Virus record (IMG/VR): IMGVR_UViG_3300024273_000355
Span: 1-43,843 of that record
DNA: 43,843 nt
From: a virus
Strand: one strand, 5' to 3'
Shown: piece by piece, positions 1 to 8,907 of the stretch
Layout: every line of letters starts with the position of its first letter
Position numbering within the stretch: the stretch's first letter is position 1
Position numbers and translations under genes: made by a program
Notes under the pieces: generated by a model
Databases searched by the model: none
What the model saw: the letters and a program-made list of their open reading frames with translations, nothing else
What the model was told of the DNA's origin: nothing

Positions 1-340
1 AAGACTTGATACACTTACATATTTGACAAGCATACTAGCTGTACAACTTTAGCAGTACACACGCTATGTCCGTACTACTATTGGTCTACATTGCTTGCCC
101 TTTGCTTGCCCTTTTGAAAAAAAAGAAACCATAACACAGCCTTATGAATACTTTAGTAGCATCATTCTCTAGGTGTCTCGTGGTTTCTGTAGGTCTTTCG
201 TAGCACTATGCCATGATTCCATTGGTTTCTGTAAGTATTTAGTGGTACGTTTGGAAGGCGTATGGGGGCTTCACGGCTGCTATCAATCTATGATACCCAC
301 TGATATTTTTTTAGTATTTTTTAGAACCGCCCTGCCCTCG

Positions 341-403
341 TTAGGTCTCCTGTATATTGCTTACCGATCTTGGACACAGACCCAAGACCTACAGGAAACC
401 TAA
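341..403. repeat. Nested inverted repeat (possible structured RNA or cruciform)
   Basis: The outer arms are TTAGGTCTCCTGTA at 341-354 and TACAGGAAACCTAA at 390-403, which pair at 13 of 14 positions. Inside them TCTTGG (368-373) pairs with CCAAGA (382-387). The transcript from the candidate promoter at 539-561 would cross this element. A processing signal, a terminator without U-run or a concatemer-junction element are all possible; none is shown by the sequence alone. Confidence 0.5.
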
Positions 404-412
404 CCCAGACCT

Positions 413-438
413 AAGAGACCGTAAGAGTCTCTTTTTTT
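413..438 (+). terminator. Hairpin followed by T-run on plus strand
   Basis: AAGAGAC (413-419) pairs with GTCTCTT (427-433) around a 7-base loop, and the plus strand continues in a T-run. The form is that of an intrinsic terminator for plus-strand transcription, although no plus-strand gene is visible. It might stop antisense or end-entering transcripts; on the minus strand there is no downstream U-run, so it is not a normal terminator for the late genes. Confidence 0.35.
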
Positions 439-538
439 CTAAGGATAATAGCAATAATAATAGCAATAATAGCGGGGGCTACTAAAGAGTCTTTAAGATA
501 CTTAAGGATATCTTATAGGAGTTATATCTTCCTGCCCC

Positions 539-561
539 TAGAATGTCTTTTCTTTTGAAGT
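539..561 (-). promoter_or_regulatory. Candidate phage RNA polymerase promoter (phiOR-like)
   Basis: This is one of three copies of a 23-bp element. On the minus strand it reads ACTTCAAAAGAAAAGACA, then TTCTA, followed here by GGGG. It starts 4 bases past the terminase stop codon and points to the gene-free genome end, the position of phiOR in T7. The TCTA-GGG end resembles the CTATA-GGG initiation end of T7 promoters. Identity to the copies at 25256-25278 and 36647-36669 is seen directly; the promoter role is inferred. Confidence 0.65.
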
Positions 562-565
562 AAAC

Positions 566-2263
566 CTATGAATACGCTCGTAACCGTTGCAGGGACTGCT
601 TTGACGTAGGTTTTTTGTGGTTCAAACTTCTAAAGATATTTGCTCTACGCCGCAACTCATCCTCTACCTTCTTTTTCTTGTATCCTTCAAGGGCATCGTC
701 AGAGTTTTGCTTAAGAATACCGTACTCATTCCAGAACTGAACACCAAGTGTCAGGGCATCAAGTCGGTCATCGTGAACCAAAGCACCACGCTCCTTAGTA
801 ATATGAGTCAGTTGGTAAACCATAGAGTAGTAAATACTCTTAGGGTCTCTTAGACCAAACTCAATATCTTTTTTCAGAGCCATATAGTCAATAACTAATC
901 GATGTTGGTTCATTAACGGCTCAAGTGAATCGATCACACGCTTCTCTTTTTGGACGTTGTTCCTAATTTCTTCCACGCCTACTGGGTAGATAGAGTTTAG
1001 AACAGGCATCAAGAGGTTAGTAAACATACCATCACCAAAGTTGCTCTCTGTTACAATCTTGTTTACCTTGTATTCCTTGGCTATTTCCGCAAGCTTTACT
1101 AAGTTTTCTTCTACATAGCCGCCCTGCATACCACCAAAGGCAGGTACAAATACTTTTCCTAGTAGGTGGTTGACCACAGCCCAGCCCATTTCGTCTTGCC
1201 CCCGACCACTTGGGTCAATAGCTAAGACCGAACCTTCGTAGTCCCCATATGCTTCTTGGGATATAGGACGTTGTAAAGAGTCTCCACTAAACCCAATGTT
1301 TGGAAGCTCTGTAATTGACTGGCTATTGTTGGATGACCACACTAATCTAGTAGGTGCTTGTGACGCATCAAGGTCGCTAACGATCAAATCCCTAGTCTTT
1401 AGCGGATACTTTTCAGCATCGCTCAAGGTAGTATCGATCATAAACTGTAATTTAAACCCGCTCCTACCGTAGCTCAACTCACGTTGGTACAGGTCTTCCT
1501 CAGTAAAGCGTTCGTCCGTAGACGTATTCACTAAACTAGGGTCTTTTGCCATATCCTGAATAAGATAATCAGCCAGACAACCTTGGTAACTATTGACATT
1601 ACTAGGGTATCGTGCAGGGTAGATACGAGTTACGTAGCCTTTGTCCCGCAAGCGGCTGTAAATAGACTCAGAAGTCTGGGGCGTACCTAGTACAAGAATC
1701 TGAGCATCGTCTGTTGTCTGGAGAATAGCTTCGTATTCAGCAACTTGTTGTAGCAAATCCTGCCGCCTCTTCTCAGTAGCGGAGTTTTGTTGTCCTTCAA
1801 CGTCATCAGAGATGAGTAAAGAAGCACGGTTACCCTGTAGCTGGGAGGTAATACCCAACGCTTTTACAGATGGTTGAACAGATACATTGCATCCGTTAAC
1901 GTCAAAAGCTACTACAGAGCTTCGCTGGTCAGACCGTGGCTGCAAGTGTGCCAAGATGTCCATTGTGTCAATCAGTTTGCGAATAAAGATTGAAATGTTG
2001 TCTGAGTGGCTACCAGATTGTGATACGATCAGTATCTTTTCATTAGGGTTTCGCAGCAGCCGCCAAGCTACATACGCCCCTGTAATCCATGTCTTACCAA
2101 TACCTCGCAAAGCCTCTAGCTGTGAGCGCTTGTTGCCTTCTTGCAAGTAGTCAGCAATATAGTACTGCATCCTTGTTGGTGGTGGTAGTCGTAAGTGTTT
2201 CCAAGTCAGCCGTAGGAACACTTTAAAGTCCTTAATAGCCAACGCAATTTCATTTTTTTCCAT
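566..2263 (-). CDS. terL: Large terminase subunit (T7 gp19-like)
   Basis: ATP-driven motor and nuclease that packages DNA from concatemers into the prohead through the portal. The 565-residue length is close to T7 gp19. The N-terminal half contains an ATPase core with LEALRGIGKTW (adenine/Walker A-type segment, about residues 49-59) and a Walker B-like LLISDDVEG (about 150-158). The C-terminal half has the nuclease-type segment VLAIDPSGRGQDEMGW and later VHDDRLDALTLG, both typical of terminase nuclease domains. The start is preceded by AAAGGAGAATT. It is the last gene of the late operon, after the small subunit, and is followed at once by a candidate phage promoter. Confidence 0.95.
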   Translation of the reverse strand: MEKNEIALAIKDFKVFLRLTWKHLRLPPPTRMQYYIADYLQEGNKRSQLEALRGIGKTWITGAYVAWRLLRNPNEKILIVSQSGSHSDNISIFIRKLIDTMDILAHLQPRSDQRSSVVAFDVNGCNVSVQPSVKALGITSQLQGNRASLLISDDVEGQQNSATEKRRQDLLQQVAEYEAILQTTDDAQILVLGTPQTSESIYSRLRDKGYVTRIYPARYPSNVNSYQGCLADYLIQDMAKDPSLVNTSTDERFTEEDLYQRELSYGRSGFKLQFMIDTTLSDAEKYPLKTRDLIVSDLDASQAPTRLVWSSNNSQSITELPNIGFSGDSLQRPISQEAYGDYEGSVLAIDPSGRGQDEMGWAVVNHLLGKVFVPAFGGMQGGYVEENLVKLAEIAKEYKVNKIVTESNFGDGMFTNLLMPVLNSIYPVGVEEIRNNVQKEKRVIDSLEPLMNQHRLVIDYMALKKDIEFGLRDPKSIYYSMVYQLTHITKERGALVHDDRLDALTLGVQFWNEYGILKQNSDDALEGYKKKKVEDELRRRANIFRSLNHKKPTSKQSLQRLRAYS

Positions 2264-2284
2264 AATTCTCCTTTATGTTTTAAA

Positions 2285-2298
2285 GCTCTTTAGAGAGC
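2285..2298 (-). other. Small hairpin between small and large terminase genes
   Basis: GCTCT and AGAGC pair around a 4-base loop in the 94-base gap between the two terminase genes. It has no clear U-run. It could be an RNA processing site or a translation-spacing element; the stem is short and support is weak. Confidence 0.25.
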
Positions 2299-2357
2299 CT
2301 ACACGCCCTTCCCCGCCTTTGCAGGTAGGGTAGGGTGGATAGACTCATAAAAAGCTC

Positions 2358-2624
2358 TTAGTGAGCGATAGAAGCCTTCTCAAGCATATCTTCTACGCTA
2401 AAGCTGGCTTCGCCTTTCGACTCGGTTGCAATCCTTCTAATTGAATCAGTCAGACTCATCAGCGACTCAGACTCGACTATGTCGGCAGTAATGTCGTTGT
2501 CCTTAAGAAACTTAATAGCGTGAGCTAGAATCTTAGGGTCTTCAAGGTTGGCAGCAAGTTGATCTGCTACCAGCCCGTGAAGTGAGTTTAACTGAGCCAA
2601 GGATGCTTTATCTTTAGTAGTCAT
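2358..2624 (-). CDS. terS: Small terminase subunit (T7 gp18-like)
   Basis: DNA-recognition partner of the large terminase. At 88 residues it is almost the size of T7 gp18 (89). It is mostly helical and rather acidic, with an N-terminal LNSLHGLVADQLAANL helix and IKFLKDNDITADIVE, a pattern usual in gp18-type subunits. The assignment rests on size, helical pattern and position just upstream of the large subunit, an order that is constant in T7-like phages. The start ATG lies within 4 bases of the preceding gene's stop, with GGAG about 12 bases upstream. Confidence 0.85.
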   Translation of the reverse strand: MTTKDKASLAQLNSLHGLVADQLAANLEDPKILAHAIKFLKDNDITADIVESESLMSLTDSIRRIATESKGEASFSVEDMLEKASIAH

Positions 2625-2627
2625 ATA

Positions 2628-5600
2628 TTAATCTTCTCCAAAAGATTCTGCTAGTTCTGATGTAAGTGCTTTAACACCAATGGCGTTTCCAAGAGGAAGT
2701 GTTCCCAATGCTTTACGTAGCTCGTTTTCGCTTGCAGTAGCAAAAGGAGATACAAATTTACCAAGTGTAATTGCTCCGCTTATTACATCGTTGGCATAGT
2801 CTACTGGTGCAGATGTTAATGTTGGGCTTTGATCGCGTGCATACGTATTAAACACAGGCTCGTCTACAACAGCTTTTGCAGCTATGTCTACAACAGCAGG
2901 AATAAAGGTAGCAAAAGTTGTCATTGAAAAGGTGTTAGCCGCAATCCGCTCAGGCGTAAGGTTCTTTTCTAGCATTTCTGGGTTGTTGGGATACGTAGCA
3001 TATTGTTTGGCAATGTAACCGACTGCTGTAAAAGCGGTTTGATAAGTCCAGTTGCCCAGAGTATCCATCCGCGATTTACCACCTTTGGCAATGTTTACTA
3101 AACCATTGCTTAGTTGTTTGTTGTAAGCAACCAGCATGTAGTTTTTTAAAGACATAGCCAATGAGCCTAGGATAGTATCCCCAGCCATCTTGCCACCAAA
3201 ACTTATTCCAACGTTATCACCAAAGTTACTACGCTGCACAAGCTCGTAAGACTGCCTACGAACGCCGATACTCCAACGGTGACCTAAGTCCCCATCCCAC
3301 TTGTCCAAGTTCAACAGAGGGGCGTTTAAGTCCTTAGAACCGAACTTATTAATGTTGCTGGCAATAGCATCAGCAGTTTCTCTGTCAAAACCGTAAAGGC
3401 CGTAGAAGTCGTATGCTTTTTCGTTCATACCCTTTTGCGCCATTTTCATCATTTTAACACGCGCACCAATAGAATGCATATACTCAAGAATAGCCGTTCC
3501 AGATTTAACACCACCCAAAAGCATTACTGCCTCGTTAGCTGCGTCTCCAAATCGAGCCGCTTTGTCCAACAAACGTTGTTCGCCTTGGGCAACAGCCGAA
3601 CCTAGGGTGTCTTCGTATCTAGCAATAGACACCATTTGATTTAGTTCGCCGCCAAGTGCTTCAAACAGTTGCCCTTCTCGGTATACATCGCTTGTGGCTT
3701 TCCCACGGTAGGCACGAACAAGGTCTCGCAAGGCTGGAATAGTTCTAATCATATTCGCAACACCCACACGATGTGTTACACGAGCGGCTTCAGCGCTCAT
3801 AGCAAACCAAGTACCCCCTAGTTTAGCGGCTCTGACCAAGTTGTTTGCAAGGCGTACTACTTTCCAAGCGTCACCATTAGGGTCACTTTTAGAAGCCATC
3901 CCAAGCAAGTGAGCCACAGTAGCGTCAAAATTGTCAATATAGGCTTGATTTTTCGACGTAAGTTCACCCGCGCCATTACTAAGCTCCTTTATAATTTGGT
4001 TACGTAATTTTTGTAGATCAGCACGGCTTTCAATACCTAGGTTACGCAAAGCGGTATCACCGCTCATGCTTGTTCCGTACCTAGCCCAAACACTTTGAAT
4101 GTTTGTGTCTACAAAATCTTTAAGGTTAATAACATAACCGTCTTTAGTTGTATATGTGCCTTCAAGACTTAAGGGTGTGCGGCTTTTTGTAGCAGAGGCT
4201 GTGCCTTTTGCAGCACCACCCTTAGCTTCTCGCATTTTTTCTGCCACTAGCCCAACTTCATCAGGCGTAAGTTCCAGCAACTCAGTAAGCTCATCAAGAG
4301 CCTTCTTCATTGTGTTTTCTTGTAGAATAAAACCGTTTTCACCGACTTTAATATCTTTTTTGTACATAGTACCAGCAAACTTCTGAGCCGCACGTTTGAC
4401 ACGCCCTGCATCTGCTACTAAGCCAAGCTCTTCAAACTTCTTTACCATGCCGTTGATAACAGCCTTAGTAAAGTCAGCACGTTTAAACCGTCCTTCTTGA
4501 CTTAGAGTTTTAACGTTGTCTCGCAGCCACCGCAAAGGCATATAGTTGTCATCGGGTTTAATCGAGCCGTCTACAAATTTTGTGTGTTTATTGCGTTGAA
4601 GAATGTCAAAAGAATTTTCGCTCATCTTTTGGAAAGAGGCTTCAAGTCTGCCTTTAAACTCTGGTGTGAGTTTGTCAAGCAAAGGGTTAGCTCGGTTGTA
4701 ATACAAGTCGCCAGCTAAGGTGTAAAACTCTTCTTGTTTTGAAGACCGTAAACGGCTAGACAATACAAACGTGTCACCGTACAGCAGTTTAGCGTAGTCA
4801 AGATACAAAGCATCAAAGTTTAAACTAAAAGAACTATCAATTGCCATCTTTACGTTGTCACGAATTTCAATTGCTTTTACGCTTTGTTGAGTACCACCTA
4901 GAACGTCATTAAATAAACGTCCCCCTAATTCTTTCATTGTTGCAGAAGGAGACTGTGCAAAAAAGGATGTAATATTAAACTGAGCATTTTGAACAATCTG
5001 AGTAATTTTACCAGCTTTGTCTAAAGGCACTTGTTTGCCTACAGAATTAACAGTTTCTTGAGTAAGGTCTGTTATTACTTTTACAATTTCAGGGTCAAAT
5101 TTGTTTGGATTATAAATACCGCCAATAATACCTCCCCCAGCTACTGCCAACAGCATGTCCATTTCAGTCCGGTCTCTTGAAGAAGTAATTTGCTTAATTC
5201 CTTCAAAAGCACCTTCAACAGTCCCTGTAAACAACACCCTGCCCGGGTAAGATTTATTTAATTTTGTCAGAAAGTCTGCTGTTTTACCAATACCACGTAC
5301 TTTTTGCACAGCAGAAATAAGAGGCACATCGGCAAACACAGAGGCTATTCGGTAAAGCTGCCCTTCAACGCCAAGTTCGTCTAAATATCCTGCCGTCTTT
5401 GACATTTGCCCATATTTTAAAGCTAATGCCTCAGCGTGTTTATCGCTTTTTGCACTCCGCAATTCGTCCCAATATTCTGAATCAACGTTACTAAATAACT
5501 CTTCACGTTTACTAATGTCAAAGTCTGGGTCGCTGTTATATTGCATAGAAGTGTGTATGTCACTTCCAAAGTTTATCATTGTTCCTAGCAAGTTATCCTC

Positions 5601-5738
5601 AGTAAGCGCCAGTGCAGCGGCATCAATACGATTAGGAGTAAACCCCTCAACCGTAGAGAAATCGCGCTCTGGCGCTTCTGTGGAGCTTGATAGGGGGTCT
5701 GCGTTTTCAACTAAACCGCCAACGCCCATATCTTCCAT
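2628..5738 (-). CDS. Internal virion protein, gp16-like (large ejection protein)
   Basis: This 1036-residue protein occupies the place of T7 gp16, the large core protein that enters the cell envelope and helps pull DNA in. It is long and mainly helical, with several hydrophobic stretches (for example MLLAVAGGGIIGGIY near residue 200 and TFATFIPAVVDIAAKAV near 950). T7 gp16 (about 1318 residues) begins with a lytic transglycosylase; here the muralytic domain is instead in the separate gene just upstream. The start is preceded by AAGGA 6 bases away, and 9 bases separate it from the upstream gene's stop codon, so it is a normal gene and not a frameshift fragment. The role is inferred from position, length and composition. 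Confidence 0.75.
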   Translation of the reverse strand: MEDMGVGGLVENADPLSSSTEAPERDFSTVEGFTPNRIDAAALALTEDNLLGTMINFGSDIHTSMQYNSDPDFDISKREELFSNVDSEYWDELRSAKSDKHAEALALKYGQMSKTAGYLDELGVEGQLYRIASVFADVPLISAVQKVRGIGKTADFLTKLNKSYPGRVLFTGTVEGAFEGIKQITSSRDRTEMDMLLAVAGGGIIGGIYNPNKFDPEIVKVITDLTQETVNSVGKQVPLDKAGKITQIVQNAQFNITSFFAQSPSATMKELGGRLFNDVLGGTQQSVKAIEIRDNVKMAIDSSFSLNFDALYLDYAKLLYGDTFVLSSRLRSSKQEEFYTLAGDLYYNRANPLLDKLTPEFKGRLEASFQKMSENSFDILQRNKHTKFVDGSIKPDDNYMPLRWLRDNVKTLSQEGRFKRADFTKAVINGMVKKFEELGLVADAGRVKRAAQKFAGTMYKKDIKVGENGFILQENTMKKALDELTELLELTPDEVGLVAEKMREAKGGAAKGTASATKSRTPLSLEGTYTTKDGYVINLKDFVDTNIQSVWARYGTSMSGDTALRNLGIESRADLQKLRNQIIKELSNGAGELTSKNQAYIDNFDATVAHLLGMASKSDPNGDAWKVVRLANNLVRAAKLGGTWFAMSAEAARVTHRVGVANMIRTIPALRDLVRAYRGKATSDVYREGQLFEALGGELNQMVSIARYEDTLGSAVAQGEQRLLDKAARFGDAANEAVMLLGGVKSGTAILEYMHSIGARVKMMKMAQKGMNEKAYDFYGLYGFDRETADAIASNINKFGSKDLNAPLLNLDKWDGDLGHRWSIGVRRQSYELVQRSNFGDNVGISFGGKMAGDTILGSLAMSLKNYMLVAYNKQLSNGLVNIAKGGKSRMDTLGNWTYQTAFTAVGYIAKQYATYPNNPEMLEKNLTPERIAANTFSMTTFATFIPAVVDIAAKAVVDEPVFNTYARDQSPTLTSAPVDYANDVISGAITLGKFVSPFATASENELRKALGTLPLGNAIGVKALTSELAESFGED

Positions 5739-5747
5739 AGTATTTCC

Positions 5748-6851
5748 TTATATTTTTAAAACACCTGCTGTTGATTTTTCATGCTTACCGTTTTTTGGAG
5801 CGTAAGCAAAGAATACAGCTTTTCCTTTGTAGTAATTTACTGTGCCGTCTTTTTTTTGTTCAACAGCAGTAATTTTAGAGGTTGTGTTTGCCATGTTGTA
5901 ACTAGCCGCCCTACGCTTGGCAAGTCCTTTAAGAGATTGACCTCCAACGTTTGCAGTATCTAAAAGGTTTTTAAATATTTCTTCTTTGTTACCTGCTTTA
6001 ACTGCTGCTGTAAACATAGGGTAAGACAACATTTCTGTATAGCTTAGATTGTAAGCAGCGTCTAAAATTCCTTTTTGAACTTCGCTATCAAGTTTAGTAA
6101 AACCAGTTAGTTTTTCACTAAAAGTAGAATAAACATCACCTAAATAAAGCTTGCTGGCTTTTTCTTCGCTAATATTAGAACCGTATTTTTTTTTCATACT
6201 AGCATAAGCTGCATCTGTCAAACCACGTTTTCCAGTAGGTGCTGCGCCAGTAGTATCTCCATTGCCTTCTGTAACAGCAAACTCTTCGTAAAGACTGTCA
6301 ATAATTTTATTTTTTTCTTTTGCAACTGGAGAAACAAACCCCTTAGCTACTTTTTTCTTTAAGTCTTCTTCACCAAAAATAGACAAATAATTAGCTACTA
6401 CATTTGTTGTGTTTTTATCCATAACGCCTGTAGCTGGAATACCTAAAACATTCTGAAGTTTCATATTAGATTCTTCAGGAGTTTTTATATTAGCAGATAA
6501 GTCTGTAGCAAAGGTCAACGCTTTTCGAGTGTTCTCTGTGCTTGCTTTAAACATTGGATTGTCAAGAGCCATTGCTTTGTTTAAATATTCGTAAGTTGTT
6601 TCAGGAGTAGAAAAGTTTTTTTTATTTTCTTCTTTACTAAAATACTTAGACATCAAATATGTTTTACCAAAGCTGCCGCCTGACTTGTAATCTAGCATCT
6701 CGGCTCGACCAATTTTTTGATCGGTAATTGCTTTTTTAAAGTTATCAGTAGGAACTAAATTAGCTGACATAACCGCAGACAAGTTTTTATTTTGTCCTTC
6801 GTCCATTCCGTTAGCACTACCCATACCTGTAATAAGATTTAATTCATTCAT
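5748..6851 (-). CDS. Virion-associated lysozyme with peptidoglycan-binding segment
   Basis: This 367-residue protein lies between the gp15- and gp16-like genes. Residues about 131-158 (VLGIPATGVMDKNTTN) match the pattern of a PG_binding_1 domain. Residues about 184-325 look like a GH24-type lysozyme: E195-G196 with D199 as candidate catalytic region, GILDAAYNLS (261-270) like the usual second-lobe helix, and GLAKRRAASYNMA (309-321) like the conserved GL-RR segment. It could cut peptidoglycan during DNA entry and may also serve as endolysin, because no other lysozyme or amidase is visible. The start chosen has AGGA 7 bases upstream; a longer in-frame start would run deep into the gp15-like gene. 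The C-terminal 40 residues are of unknown role. Confidence 0.75.
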   Translation of the reverse strand: MNELNLITGMGSANGMDEGQNKNLSAVMSANLVPTDNFKKAITDQKIGRAEMLDYKSGGSFGKTYLMSKYFSKEENKKNFSTPETTYEYLNKAMALDNPMFKASTENTRKALTFATDLSANIKTPEESNMKLQNVLGIPATGVMDKNTTNVVANYLSIFGEEDLKKKVAKGFVSPVAKEKNKIIDSLYEEFAVTEGNGDTTGAAPTGKRGLTDAAYASMKKKYGSNISEEKASKLYLGDVYSTFSEKLTGFTKLDSEVQKGILDAAYNLSYTEMLSYPMFTAAVKAGNKEEIFKNLLDTANVGGQSLKGLAKRRAASYNMANTTSKITAVEQKKDGTVNYYKGKAVFFAYAPKNGKHEKSTAGVLKI

Positions 6852-6864
6852 ATAATATTCCTTA

Positions 6865-8895
6865 TTATTTCGAGGCAGCAGGAAGCTTGCCAAACTTAGC
6901 CAAAGACTCAATAGCATCAAGAGGATATATTTCAGCAGCGCCTGTTTTTTCATTTATTACTAACCAGTCACCTGTTGGGTCAAAAACATTCATAGGAATT
7001 ACGTTTGACTCTGGAAAGAACTTGATAACAGTCTTAAAAGCATCTTCAGAATTTAAAGCTCCTACTTTTGGCATTAAAACAGAACCCGAACTAAACATAC
7101 CATTGCCTAATTTAACAAAGTTTGCATCAATAACACTTTCAAACAAATTGCCAGCCTCTGAAGGGTCTACGCCTGCTTTAATAAGTGCTCTAATACCGGG
7201 CACTAACGCAGCGCGGTAATGTTTATCGTTTGTTGGTGATAACTCAAAACTAAACACTTCACCTAGACCTGTAATATCTTTATAAGCGTCTTCCACATCT
7301 TTGTCACTTGCTTTAGCAGGATTAAGTTTGTAAGTTTCAAATTTTCCAGCAATGTCTTGTACTCCCAAGCCTACCCAAGATTCAAGCACTAAATAATCAG
7401 CCTGCATATCTTTACGAATAGTAGAATTGTAATCATTTTTACGGGCTTCCCGCATAGTGTTTACAAAAAGTTGTGCGTCTTCTGTACTTCGAATGCCGCC
7501 ATTTTTAGGCATACTTAAAATATTATCAACAGCTTCAAGTTTATTTATATAAATGCCTTGATCTGATAGTCTCTTTGCTTTAGCCATAATTTGCCCAATA
7601 GCTTTGCTAGGCTCTACGTTGTCTGAGTTTACTAAAGAAACTAGTTCTTGTTCTAAGTTTGCTGTAACAATTGTAGAAACCGTGCCTCCTCTTCCATTCC
7701 TTATTAAATTACCAAGAGCTTCTATATCGCCGTCTTGATACGCTTTAACAATTTGAGGTTTAACGTTTTTTTCTACAAGCGTTGCTTTTTTTCTAGAATC
7801 TCCGGCATTGTAGTCTTCTTGCGACAACACACCTCGCGCCAGCAACTTTGCAGAAAGAGTATTAAACTCAGAAAGAGAAGCGCCATCGTCTCCCAACAAG
7901 GAGTTTAAACTTCCTAAATCAGCAGCGTTTACTTTATTTAAAAGAGCATTGGCAGTATTTAAAACACTAGAATACGTATCGCTGCCTTTAACTTTTGGAG
8001 AAATAGCAGCAAAATCTTGAAGCCGTTGGTTTAGTAACTGAGCGCCTGCGTAGGTTGGGTTGTTACCCATTTCTTCTTTTGCTTTTGCTACGATTGAGTA
8101 CAGAATGCTTTCGTCTAGTTTTTGACGTAGGGCAGTCCCATTCTCACTGTAATTAGAAAGCTTACCAAGTTTTTGAGCAACTACAGCGTCATACTGTTCT
8201 TTTGTAATAGTCCCAGAGGTTGAAACTTGTGTTACTACGTTTTCAAGGGCTGCTCCCCATAAAGTTTGATCTGTTGCAGCAATTGCTTCTTTTTTTACAG
8301 CTATTTCAAACTCTGTAAAAGAAGTCTGAGCACTGTCTAAAAGTTTTTTTGAATACTTATCGTTAAAACCGTTTAGTGGGTCAATCTGAGAAGCTTTTAA
8401 ATCTGCAAGAATTTGAGTTTTTTGGTCTGGCGTTGAGCCTACCCATTGTTTTTTAGCGTCTAGAAAAGCTAGGTTTTGAGAAGTTTGGTTGTCCAAGTAC
8501 TCGTATTCTACGCCTTCTGTTTGAAGTCTTTGTGTAACACCGCCTTGAAAAGCAATCTCATTTGCTGAGAGTTGTTTGCCAAAGCGAGAAGTTTCGTCAT
8601 ATAAAGAAGCGTTCTGTTGGTTAAAAGAAGTTACAGCAGCTTTACGCTCTGGGTAATCCATACCAGCAATTTCAGTTTGAAAGGCTTCGTGACGTTTTGA
8701 TTGCTCTAGTGCAGCAGTTTGATAACCTTCTTGCTGTACTTGTTGTTTAATTTGACCGCCTACTTGCATAGCGCCTAGAATGCTTTTTTCAAGCCCTTTA
8801 ATGGCGTTTGAAGCAGCAAGATTAGGTTGAACGTTATACTGAGTAGCTCCTATTTGTACTGAGCCTTGTGCGCCCGTGTAGTTAAATTGTGCCAT
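6865..8895 (-). CDS. Internal virion protein, gp15-like
   Basis: The 676-residue product is similar in length to T7 gp15 (747) and lies between gp14- and gp16/lysozyme-like genes, the order seen in T7. It is rich in Ala, Gln, Leu and Lys and predicted helical, with an N-terminal KSILGAMQVGGQIKQQVQQE region and no enzyme motif. Proteins of this class form part of the internal core and are ejected into the periplasm to build the DNA channel. The start follows AAGGATATTAC. The codon choice is AT-rich compared with the replication genes. Confidence 0.8.
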   Translation of the reverse strand: MAQFNYTGAQGSVQIGATQYNVQPNLAASNAIKGLEKSILGAMQVGGQIKQQVQQEGYQTAALEQSKRHEAFQTEIAGMDYPERKAAVTSFNQQNASLYDETSRFGKQLSANEIAFQGGVTQRLQTEGVEYEYLDNQTSQNLAFLDAKKQWVGSTPDQKTQILADLKASQIDPLNGFNDKYSKKLLDSAQTSFTEFEIAVKKEAIAATDQTLWGAALENVVTQVSTSGTITKEQYDAVVAQKLGKLSNYSENGTALRQKLDESILYSIVAKAKEEMGNNPTYAGAQLLNQRLQDFAAISPKVKGSDTYSSVLNTANALLNKVNAADLGSLNSLLGDDGASLSEFNTLSAKLLARGVLSQEDYNAGDSRKKATLVEKNVKPQIVKAYQDGDIEALGNLIRNGRGGTVSTIVTANLEQELVSLVNSDNVEPSKAIGQIMAKAKRLSDQGIYINKLEAVDNILSMPKNGGIRSTEDAQLFVNTMREARKNDYNSTIRKDMQADYLVLESWVGLGVQDIAGKFETYKLNPAKASDKDVEDAYKDITGLGEVFSFELSPTNDKHYRAALVPGIRALIKAGVDPSEAGNLFESVIDANFVKLGNGMFSSGSVLMPKVGALNSEDAFKTVIKFFPESNVIPMNVFDPTGDWLVINEKTGAAEIYPLDAIESLAKFGKLPAASK

Positions 8896-8907
8896 GTAAT
8901 ATCCTTA

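Larger units (their letters stand above)
1..538. other. Gene-free genome end with inverted repeats
   Basis: No credible gene is seen here on either strand; a 76-codon plus-strand reading frame (173-403) has no recognisable product and opposes all other genes. The stretch contains a nested inverted repeat (341-403), a second hairpin with a T-run on the plus strand (413-438), short AATAAT repeats (about 449-471) and a 16-bp repeat shared with the leader before the SSB gene (491-506). It lies downstream of the large terminase gene and of a candidate phage promoter, which is where T7-like genomes place phiOR and the terminal repeat. A role in packaging or replication is inferred. Confidence 0.6.

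Noticed and set aside
24-52. Plus-strand TTGACA with 17-base spacing at the left end
   Set aside because: The hexamer at the -10 place (ACTTTA) does not fit, and no plus-strand gene follows.
173-403. 76-codon plus-strand reading frame at the genome end
   Set aside because: Opposes all genes, no known product, no clear ribosome-binding site, and overlaps inverted repeats.
5748-6953. Signal-peptide-like N-terminus (MKKQALLKYILLMLL) of the lysozyme gene when read from 6953
   Set aside because: This extension overlaps the gp15-like coding sequence in another frame by about 90 bases, and a good ribosome-binding site exists for the ATG at 6851.
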